Shown here: positions 6,191 through 11,290 of the stretch, in pieces
Layout: every line of letters starts with the position of its first letter
Numbering within the stretch: the first letter of the stretch is position 1
Assembly: GCA_023229165.1 (NCBI GenBank)
Contig: JALNZQ010000069.1
Span: 1-11,290, forward strand
DNA: 11,290 nucleotides
Direction: 5' to 3'
Source of the DNA: Methanothrix sp.
Lineage (GTDB): Archaea; Halobacteriota; Methanosarcinia; Methanotrichales; Methanotrichaceae
Made by a program: the position numbers and the translations under genes
The notes under the pieces: generated by a model
What the model was told of the DNA's origin: nothing
The model's database searches: none
Seen by the model: the letters and a program-made list of their open reading frames with translations, nothing else

Positions 6191-7209
6191 GGATCTCCGA
6201 TTACCCATTTACAGAAGATGCTGCAGATCAGGTGCGAAAGGTCGGCTACTCTTTAGAAAGCCTCCTTTGCAAAACCTCTTTTAAGACGGTACGAGGCCGG
6301 GCCGCGCAAAGGGTAGCAGAGTCGATCAGCGGCACTATTTCGGAAAGTGCGGCCAATACGGATGCTGAGCTTTTGACGGAACTTCTCTCATATCCCCTGG
6401 CCAGAGTCATGGTCTCATGCCTTGGCGACTCCATTTTGCTGCGCCGCTATGCCCTGGCCGAGGCAAAACTGGCCTATAAAAGGATGCAAAATGATAAAGA
6501 GGGACTGACGGCAATCGCGAACGACCTGGGGCTTCATCCTCAGGGACCGGGTCCTTATAAGATTCATTTTTCCGAGTATATTCGGGCGGCGCACAGCATG
6601 CACAGCTCTAAATGGAAACTGACGAACAAGGACCTCTCCCAGGGCTACCTCACCATTACAGAAGAAGAGCTGAAAAGAATCATGGAAGAAGCTGCCCGGA
6701 CGAAGATCCTAAAAGGGCTGCCTTTGCCCGTAGACGAGAAGACTTGCGCCACTCTCCAGGAATACCTGGGGCCGCTCAAAGAACAGCTCGATATTATAAG
6801 AGCTCGCGACAAGGTGGATCTCGGCAAGGTGGAGGAGGGAGCCTTTCCGCCCTGCATCAAGAAGATGCTCGCAGATGTTGCCAAAGGCACCAACCTGGCC
6901 CACAGTGCGCGCTTTGCGTTGGTCAGCTTTCTCTTGCAGATCAATATGACGACCGTTGAGGTCGTATCTCTCTTCAACACCAGCCCGGACTTTGACGAGG
7001 AGAAGACGCGATACCAGGTGGAACACATCGCGGGAGCATCCGGCACCTGCTACAAGCCTCCGGCCTGTGCCACCATGGCCACCTACGGCAACTGCCCAGG
7101 CGAAGACGAGCTATGCCGGAGAGTTCGTCATCCTCTCAGCTATTATGAGCGAAGGATGAGGACCTTCAAGCCCCTCCCGCCTGAGAAAGAGCAGAAACAA
7201 GGAACTTGA
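6187..7209 (+). CDS. priL: DNA primase large subunit (iron-sulfur PriL)
   Basis: PriL pairs with the catalytic subunit PriS (not in this window) to make RNA primers for replication. The 340-residue protein has the expected helical N-terminal domain (about 1-200) and the C-terminal domain that holds a 4Fe-4S cluster. The probable ligands are Cys223 (PPCIKKM), Cys288 (GTCYKPP), Cys294 (PPACATM) and Cys303 (GNCPG); Cys310 lies close by as an alternative. The motif YKPPACATMATYGNCP is strongly characteristic of the family. The ATG overlaps the PCNA stop (ATGA), giving coupled expression of clamp and primase. The last 44 bases overlap the convergent moeA gene, so the C-terminal tail (PLPPEKEQKQGT) is read from DNA that also encodes the MoeA C-terminus; this charged tail is probably not part of the folded domain. 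Confidence 0.94.
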   Translation: MRISDYPFTEDAADQVRKVGYSLESLLCKTSFKTVRGRAAQRVAESISGTISESAANTDAELLTELLSYPLARVMVSCLGDSILLRRYALAEAKLAYKRMQNDKEGLTAIANDLGLHPQGPGPYKIHFSEYIRAAHSMHSSKWKLTNKDLSQGYLTITEEELKRIMEEAARTKILKGLPLPVDEKTCATLQEYLGPLKEQLDIIRARDKVDLGKVEEGAFPPCIKKMLADVAKGTNLAHSARFALVSFLLQINMTTVEVVSLFNTSPDFDEEKTRYQVEHIAGASGTCYKPPACATMATYGNCPGEDELCRRVRHPLSYYERRMRTFKPLPPEKEQKQGT

Positions 7210-8932
7210 CCCGGGCATCGCTAACATTCTCTGGCCTGGCCAGAAGTTTTATCTCATCATGCCCGAGGAGCCTGAAGCCCAGGCCCGCATCAATCGCGGC
7301 CTGCCTTTCTGCAAAGCCCACATCCGCCCGGCCGGAGGCAACGGCCGCAGCTACAGCCGAATGCGTCCTGGCTAGTCGCATATACTTTGGATGAGAGAGG
7401 CCCAAGGCCTGCAGGTGTTGCTCAAATGCGGCATGCATGGCAAAGTCCCGGTGCCATCCCACAATGTGCGTCCTGCCCGGGTCCGACAATGCACCAGCAT
7501 CCCGGAAGACCAGGCCCAGCTCTCTTTTGGAGCTCCAGATCAGCTTCATCCCTTCTGCTGCTGCGCCAGGGCCGCAAATGCAGGCCAGATCAGCCACACC
7601 ATCCTCCAGATAGAGCCTGGCTTGCACCGAGCCGGTATTCAGGAGCACGATACGCCAGGGCACCCTCTCAGCCAGCTTCTCCAGGAGGAGAGTGTTTTCG
7701 CCCGCCACCACCTGATCGGCAGGTTCCATCTCACTGAAGAGCTCCACCTCTACCTTCTCGCCCTTCTCCAGATACTCGACGCCTGAAGGGATGTCGATAA
7801 CTCCATCTGCCCCGGCCAGGGTGGTGATGGAGCCGCTTCCCTTGTCCACAGGATAGACCAGCTGACCGGATAGGCCCACGGCCAGCATCTGGCGGCGGCC
7901 TTCCAACCGCAACGACCCGGCCAGCCGTCCTGCCGCCTTTTTTCGGGAATGCTTTTGGCCTAAAGCGGCGCGAATGGCAGGCGCAGCAAGGCAGGAGAAG
8001 ACGGTAAGCGCGCTGGTAGGATAGCCGGGCAGTCCCAGGCAGGGCTTGTCATTGATCAGGCCTAAGATGGTGGGCTTGCCGGGCTTGAGGTTCACGCCGT
8101 GAAATATCAGCTCGCCGATTTCCTCCAAAACCTGAAAGATCATGTCGCCGACGCCGGCTGAGGTGCTGCCGCTCACCAGAATCATGTTGCACTCTTCGGC
8201 CATCTTTTGCAGCACCATTGCAAGGGCCCCCTTTTCATCCGGAAGGATGCCGTAGGGGATAGCGAGAGCACCGCAGTCGGCAACAGCCGCAGCGATGGTG
8301 TAGGTGTTAATGTCATAGATTTGTCCAGCGGCCAGAGCCCGGCCGGGCGGCACCAGCTCATTGCCGGTTGAGGCCACGCCCACCTTGAGGCTGCGCACAG
8401 CCACTTCCGTTCTGCCCAAGGCGGCCAGAACGCCAATTTCACGCGCATCGAGCTTCGTTCCGGGAAAGAGCACGGCCTCGCCAAACGAGATATCGCTTCC
8501 TGCCGCCTGCACATTCTCGCCGCCATATACGGGCCTTCGGATCAGGACCCGATCACCCTCCGCCTGGCTGTATTCGATCATGACCACCGCGTCCGCGCCG
8601 TCGGGCATCATGGAGCCGGTGGAGACCTCTGCCGCCTCGCCCCGCGCCACGCACAGGTGGGGGAGTGCGCCCATGGGAACGATGCCCGTCAGCCGAAGAC
8701 AAGCGGGCCGGTCCTCCCTGGCCGCCAGGGTATCCTCAGAAGGCACGGCAAAGCCGTCCATGGAGGCGCGAGAGAAGCCCGGCACATCCAGAGTGGAGAC
8801 TATCTTCTCGGCCAGCACGCGGCCCTGGGCCAGCGGCAGCGGCACGCTCTCCACCGCTACGCTGGGAAGGTGGCTCTGGACGATAGATTGGGCTTCCTCC
8901 AGCGAGATGAGGCTACGAAACTCCTTACGCAT
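7166..8932 (-). CDS. moeA: MoeA-type molybdopterin molybdenumtransferase fused to PBP-like domain
   Basis: MoeA inserts molybdate or tungstate into adenylylated molybdopterin; methanogens need the cofactor for formylmethanofuran dehydrogenase. The MoeA part spans about residues 1-400: SRASMDGFA (54-62), TGSMMPDGADAVVMIE (105-120), STGNEL (188-193), DINTYT (207-212), SGSTSAGVGD (254-263), KPGKP (283-287), GLPGYPTSALTVF (300-312), then the MoeA C-terminal barrel. Residues about 408-588 look like the PBP-like domain often attached to one archaeal MoeA paralogue: GENTLLLEKLA, GSVQARLYLEDGVADLACI and THSAVAAAVASGRADVGFAERQAAIDAGLGF. The NRQrGaGTR-like motif usually found in that domain is not recognisable; the region reads VGWHRDFAMH (491-500). 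The total of 588 is somewhat short for this architecture. The ATG has no clear ribosome-binding site, but a TATA element is placed for a leaderless transcript. The gene end overlaps priL by 44 bp. Confidence 0.92.
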   Translation of the reverse strand: MRKEFRSLISLEEAQSIVQSHLPSVAVESVPLPLAQGRVLAEKIVSTLDVPGFSRASMDGFAVPSEDTLAAREDRPACLRLTGIVPMGALPHLCVARGEAAEVSTGSMMPDGADAVVMIEYSQAEGDRVLIRRPVYGGENVQAAGSDISFGEAVLFPGTKLDAREIGVLAALGRTEVAVRSLKVGVASTGNELVPPGRALAAGQIYDINTYTIAAAVADCGALAIPYGILPDEKGALAMVLQKMAEECNMILVSGSTSAGVGDMIFQVLEEIGELIFHGVNLKPGKPTILGLINDKPCLGLPGYPTSALTVFSCLAAPAIRAALGQKHSRKKAAGRLAGSLRLEGRRQMLAVGLSGQLVYPVDKGSGSITTLAGADGVIDIPSGVEYLEKGEKVEVELFSEMEPADQVVAGENTLLLEKLAERVPWRIVLLNTGSVQARLYLEDGVADLACICGPGAAAEGMKLIWSSKRELGLVFRDAGALSDPGRTHIVGWHRDFAMHAAFEQHLQALGLSHPKYMRLARTHSAVAAAVASGRADVGFAERQAAIDAGLGFRLLGHDEIKLLARPENVSDARVKFLVSALSQAGGA

Positions 8933-8956
8933 GGTAGCCTATTTTTGAGTGGCATC

Positions 8957-8963
8957 TATAAAA
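8957..8963. promoter_or_regulatory. Bidirectional TATA element between moeA and the DUF2178 gene
   Basis: TATAAAA on the plus strand reads TTTTATA on the minus strand. Counting about 27 bases from its centre, the minus transcript would start at about 8933, immediately before the moeA ATG at 8932 (leaderless). The plus transcript would start at about 8987, inside the first 20-bp dyad. It is the clearest TATA candidate in the spacer. Confidence 0.5.
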
Positions 8964-8973
8964 CTATGGCTAA

Positions 8974-8993
8974 ATGTTAGAAATACAAAACAT
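8974..8993. promoter_or_regulatory. Operator-like dyad, copy 1
   Basis: The sequence ATGTTAGAAATACAAAACAT has inverted arms ATGTT/AACAT. It matches copy 2 (9006-9025) at 17 of 20 positions. It covers the predicted plus-strand start point downstream of the TATA element, a position typical of archaeal repressor sites. Confidence 0.55.
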
Positions 8994-9005
8994 TGAAATA
9001 CAATG
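8991..9005. repeat. Inner palindrome CATTG-AAATA-CAATG
   Basis: Perfect 5-bp inverted arms surround an AAATA spacer, linking the two 20-bp dyads. GAAATACAA also occurs twice, at 8980-8988 and 8995-9003, as a direct repeat 15 bp apart. These add to the dense symmetry of the spacer. Confidence 0.5.
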
Positions 9006-9025
9006 ATGTTAGAAGCACATAACAT
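9006..9025. promoter_or_regulatory. Operator-like dyad, copy 2
   Basis: The sequence ATGTTAGAAGCACATAACAT has perfect 6-bp inverted arms (ATGTTA/TAACAT). It is a near copy of 8974-8993, offset by 32 bp, close to three helical turns, so proteins bound to both would lie on the same face of the DNA. The likeliest ligand is the XRE regulator encoded at 9454-9666, by autoregulation; that is inference. Confidence 0.55.
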
Positions 9026-9040
9026 GGAACAGATAATGAA

Positions 9041-9061
9041 CTTCGAGAAGAACTCGCGAAG
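9041..9061 (+). promoter_or_regulatory. Hairpin in the leader of the DUF2178 gene
   Basis: CTTCGAG pairs with CTCG-AAG around an AAGAA loop, with a two-base CG bulge on the 3' side, giving a seven-pair stem. It ends 12 bases before the ATG at 9074. It may influence translation start; no ribosome-binding site of standard strength is seen in that interval. Confidence 0.35.
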
Positions 9062-9073
9062 AGATGAGAATGA

Positions 9074-9457
9074 ATGAAAAAGGACAGACTTCTGATAAGG
9101 GTGATTCCAGGGATAGCACTGATCATGGCCGGTCTGCTTCTTTCCTTCCTGGGCTACGATGCATTCTTCCTGACAATTGCGGGAGCGGTTGCCATAGGCA
9201 TGGTCTTGCTCCTCCGCTGGAGAGCAGGCGATCAGCCGGAAAAGGATGAGAGAACGAATAAGCTGGGAGCCTTCAGCCTGGCATACTCTTATCTTGTGAG
9301 CCTCATCTTAGCATTGGTTTTGTTCATCTCCGTCTATTTGGGAATGGTCGTTCTGGATGCAGTAACTGTCCTGCAGATTATCATTTATATTATGACGGTG
9401 AGCGCCATCGCCTTCATGCTGATATTGAACCGTCGTGCAGATGTGTGGGGACCATGA
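9074..9457 (+). CDS. DUF2178-type four-helix membrane protein
   Basis: This 127-residue integral membrane protein has four hydrophobic helices at about residues 8-26, 31-48, 66-89 and 93-117. Between helices 2 and 3 lies a charged cytoplasmic-type loop with DERTNKLGAFSLAYSY (58-73). That loop resembles the DUF2178 family, whose function is unknown; the family name is from memory. The start is fixed by a stop codon (TGA, 9071-9073) directly before the ATG at 9074. The stop overlaps the start of the XRE regulator gene as ATGA, so the two are translated together. Small membrane proteins of this kind are often found next to XRE or ArsR regulators, where they may hold the regulator at the membrane or respond to a membrane signal; here that role is only inferred from context. 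Confidence 0.8.
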   Translation: MKKDRLLIRVIPGIALIMAGLLLSFLGYDAFFLTIAGAVAIGMVLLLRWRAGDQPEKDERTNKLGAFSLAYSYLVSLILALVLFISVYLGMVVLDAVTVLQIIIYIMTVSAIAFMLILNRRADVWGP

Positions 9458-9666
9458 AAACGCGCATCAAAGAGCTGCGGGCCAGGGAGGGCCTCACCCA
9501 GGAAGAACTGGCTCGCATGGTAGGTGTACGAAGGGAGACCATTCTCTTCCTGGAGAAGGGAAAGTACAATCCCTCCCTCAAGCTGGCCTACAAGATCGCT
9601 TCCGCCCTGAAAGCGGGCATCGACGAGGTATTCTTGTTTGAGGAAGAAGATCTGCAGAATTCCTGA
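9454..9666 (+). CDS. XRE-family helix-turn-helix regulator
   Basis: This compact 70-residue DNA-binding protein is almost entirely one HTH domain: KTRIKELRAREGLTQEELA (2-20), recognition segment VGVRRETILFLEKGKYNPS (26-44), and KLAYKIASALKAGIDEVF (46-63), followed by an acidic tail. The pattern TQEELA...VSR.TI...E.G..NPSL.LA..IA matches short Cro/C1-like regulators related to YozG. It has no sensor domain, so any signal must come from a partner, the obvious candidate being the membrane protein it overlaps (ATGA at 9454-9457). The ATG is preferred over GTG 9445-9447, which would add only MGT; GGGG precedes it. Such regulators usually bind short palindromes near their own promoter, and the dyads at 8974-9025 fit. 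Confidence 0.9.
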   Translation: MKTRIKELRAREGLTQEELARMVGVRRETILFLEKGKYNPSLKLAYKIASALKAGIDEVFLFEEEDLQNS

Positions 9667-9672
9667 GGCTCA

Positions 9673-9687
9673 TTTTTTTGCTTTTTT
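9673..9687 (+). terminator. Poly-T terminator after the regulator gene
   Basis: TTTTTTT and TTTTTT, separated by GC, lie seven bases after the regulator stop. Archaeal RNA polymerase terminates at such T-runs without needing a hairpin. It separates this operon from the convergent chorismate synthase gene. Confidence 0.65.
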
Positions 9688-9708
9688 GCAGAATCCATCA
9701 ATCCAAAG

Positions 9709-10797
9709 TTAGACTCGCGCCGCTCTCTGGCGGAGCAGGTGATCGGCCAGCACCAGGGCCACCATGGCCTCGGCCACGGGCACAATTCTGGGTGGAATGG
9801 CCGGATCGTGCCTGCCTTTGATCTCGATCTTCGCCGCCTCGCCGCGAGCCAGATCAACTGTGCTCTGCTGCTTTGCGATGGAAGGCGTGGGCTTGACAGA
9901 AATGGTGCAGACAATGGGCGCACCTGTGGAGATGCCGCCCAAAATGCCGCCGGCATTGTTGCTCTCGAAATCAACCTTGCCGTCCCGTAGAAGTAACGGG
10001 TCGTTCATCTCGCTGCCTCGCAGTGCCGCGCATTCCCGGCCCGCGCCTATCTCCACCGCCTTCACGGCTCCAATGCTCATGAGCGCCCTGGCGAGGTCGC
10101 CGTCCAGCTTGTCAAAGACCGGCTCGCCTAAACCGGCAGGCACGCCCTCTGTAACTATTACCACTACGCCGCCCAGGCTGTCGCCTTCCGCGCGCACGCT
10201 GTCCAGCCGCTCCAGCATCTTTTGCGCCGCAGCGGGGTCAGGGCAGCGAACAGCATTGGACTCGGCCTGGGCCTGAAGCTGCATCAGATCTGATGACGCA
10301 ATTTCCGCAGTTATTCCGCCCAACTCCGTAACATAAGCCACAACCAAAATACCTGCCTCCGCGAGCAGCTTCTTGGCGACGGCTCCGGCAGCAACCCGGC
10401 CCACCGTCTCGCGAGCCGAGGCCCGGCCTCCGCCCCGGTGGTCACGCAGTCCGTATTTCATCTGGTAGGCATAGTCGGCGTGCCCCGGCCGGGGTTTGTC
10501 GCGCAGGAGATCGTAGGCTGATGAGTTCGCATCCTTGTTCCAGACAAGCAGGGAGATGGGTGTGCCCGTGGTCTGCCCCTCGAAGATGCCTGACAGGATT
10601 TCAACGCTGTCCGCTTCCTGCCGGGCCGTGGAAGCCTTGCTCTGGCCGGGACGCCTGCGGTCCAGCTCCTTTTGAATATCCTCCGTGGCCAGATCCAGGC
10701 CGGCCGGACAGCCGTCCACGACCACGCCCACGGCTCTGCCGTGCGACTCCCCCCAGGTGGTGATGCGAAATATGGTGCCAAAGGTGTTTCCGGACAT
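9709..10797 (-). CDS. aroC: Chorismate synthase
   Basis: AroC converts 5-enolpyruvylshikimate-3-phosphate to chorismate, the last shared step towards the aromatic amino acids. It needs reduced FMN, although the reaction has no net redox change. The 362-residue length is normal. Family signatures are all present: the N-terminal TTWGESHGRAVG with His19, RRRPGQS (48-54), RPGHADY with His106, RDHRGGGRASARETVGRVAAG (118-138), SNNAGGILGGISTGAPI (279-295), and RHDPAIPPRIVPVAEAM (329-345). The two histidines correspond to the catalytic pair of the family. The ATG at 10795-10797 begins the usual SGNTFGTIFR; only a weak TTGAGA precedes it. It lies nine bases after the acylphosphatase-like gene on the same strand, so the two are probably co-transcribed, though no functional link is evident. 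Confidence 0.96.
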   Translation of the reverse strand: MSGNTFGTIFRITTWGESHGRAVGVVVDGCPAGLDLATEDIQKELDRRRPGQSKASTARQEADSVEILSGIFEGQTTGTPISLLVWNKDANSSAYDLLRDKPRPGHADYAYQMKYGLRDHRGGGRASARETVGRVAAGAVAKKLLAEAGILVVAYVTELGGITAEIASSDLMQLQAQAESNAVRCPDPAAAQKMLERLDSVRAEGDSLGGVVVIVTEGVPAGLGEPVFDKLDGDLARALMSIGAVKAVEIGAGRECAALRGSEMNDPLLLRDGKVDFESNNAGGILGGISTGAPIVCTISVKPTPSIAKQQSTVDLARGEAAKIEIKGRHDPAIPPRIVPVAEAMVALVLADHLLRQRAARV

Positions 10798-10806
10798 AAT
10801 TGATTC

Positions 10807-11290
10807 TCAAATGCCAACTTTTGCCTTAAGCTTGGAGATATCGCTTTCGATCCGCTTCAAGCGATCATCCAGGGTCTCCTTCTGCTCACTAATCTCATCA
10901 ATAATCGCCTCGCGATTCTCGTCAAACTTGGCTGTTACTTCTCGTGAGGTCCGTATCTCCGAGACTATATCGACTCTGGTCTCCTCCATTTTGGCAATTG
11001 TTGAATCTTGTTTTTCGAGCATTTTGTCCTGCTTCCTATCAATGCGCAGAATGGCAGGAATGCCTTTGTTTAGTTGCTCCACCAGAGAGACATGCATAAA
11101 ATCTTCAACAGACATCACATAGCCATGATACTCTTCGAAGAGAGTGCATGAAACTTCGGAGCCTTCCGGTCGGCTCTTATCGACAAAACTCCTGAAACAT
11201 TTGAGCTGCCCTTCATCGCCCTCTATCAGAGCTACAACCATTTGAAATCCCTGCTCAAATCGGTTGTATGCAGAAAACCGACGACATCCA
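10807..11290 (-). CDS. Acylphosphatase-like protein with coiled-coil tail, 5'-partial
   Basis: The frame stays open to the right edge, so the Met at 11241 is probably internal; 16 codons precede it in the window (ending SAYNRFEQGFQ). The segment YNRFEQGFQMVVALIEGDEG resembles the second half of an acylphosphatase fold, where an Asn followed by V.v..EGd and a short helix are typical; the catalytic Arg loop would lie beyond the edge. The next part, FEEYHGYVMSVEDF and VEQLNKGIPAILRIDRKQDKML, recalls annotated methanogen acylphosphatases with an extra C-terminal region, a match made from memory. From about residue 66 to 142 (counting from that Met) the protein is highly charged and heptad-like (KQDKMLEKQDSTIAKMEE ... 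LDDRLKRIESDISKLKA), indicating a long coiled coil, probably for oligomerisation or scaffolding. Catalytic activity cannot be judged without the N-terminus. Confidence 0.65.
   Translation of the reverse strand, partial: GCRRFSAYNRFEQGFQMVVALIEGDEGQLKCFRSFVDKSRPEGSEVSCTLFEEYHGYVMSVEDFMHVSLVEQLNKGIPAILRIDRKQDKMLEKQDSTIAKMEETRVDIVSEIRTSREVTAKFDENREAIIDEISEQKETLDDRLKRIESDISKLKAKVGI

Noticed and set aside
8361..8948. 195-residue plus-strand ORF antisense to moeA
   Set aside because: It is low in complexity (Ser/Ala/Arg/Thr-rich), typical of the reverse of a GC-rich coding region, while the opposite strand encodes all MoeA motifs.
1..11290. CRISPR array, insertion sequence, tRNA or rRNA genes
   Set aside because: I saw no regularly spaced direct repeats, transposase-like reading frame with terminal repeats, or tRNA/rRNA signature on either strand.

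Overview
The window looks like chromosomal DNA of a methanogenic euryarchaeon, most likely Methanothrix/Methanosarcinales-like. That placement is inferred from protein resemblance, not from a search. The archaeal information-processing genes settle the domain: an Orc1/Cdc6 initiator, the archaea-only GatE amidotransferase subunit, an archaeal histone, transcription factor S (TFS), PCNA and the iron-sulfur primase subunit PriL. Several genes appear to have TATA-type promoters with short or absent leaders, which is also archaeal. The genome is compact, with ATGA/GTGA stop-start overlaps and two convergent gene pairs that overlap at their 3' ends.

Layout. At 1-166 (minus) is the start of a PstC-like phosphate permease that runs off the left edge. 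At 283-3522 (minus) is a tight histone - gatE - cdc6 operon. A 245-bp AT-rich divergent spacer follows. At 3768-4368 (plus) an unrecognised cysteine-rich protein is paired with a small CPKC glutaredoxin-like protein. At 4365-5030 (minus) lies an ACT-domain protein of methanogen type. It diverges, from what looks like one shared TATA element, from 5097-7209 (plus): TFS - PCNA - PriL. At 7166-8932 (minus) is a MoeA-type molybdenum cofactor protein with a C-terminal PBP-like domain; its end overlaps the primase gene by 44 bp. At 9074-9666 (plus) a four-helix DUF2178-type membrane protein is coupled to an XRE-type regulator. At 9709-10797 (minus) is chorismate synthase, preceded by an acylphosphatase-like protein with a coiled-coil tail that is cut by the right edge.

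How the genes fit together. Replication and transcription dominate the left and centre: origin recognition, chromatin, priming, clamp and RNA polymerase rescue. Translation (GatE, for Gln-tRNA formation), cofactor synthesis and the shikimate pathway fill the rest. The most interesting unexplained structure is the moeA/DUF2178 intergenic region. It holds a TATA element readable in both directions, four regularly alternating ATGTT/AACAT half-sites forming two near-identical 20-bp dyads 32 bp apart, and a hairpin just before the membrane-protein gene. It reads as an operator array, probably for the XRE regulator encoded downstream. The second most interesting item is the cysteine-rich protein/redoxin pair.
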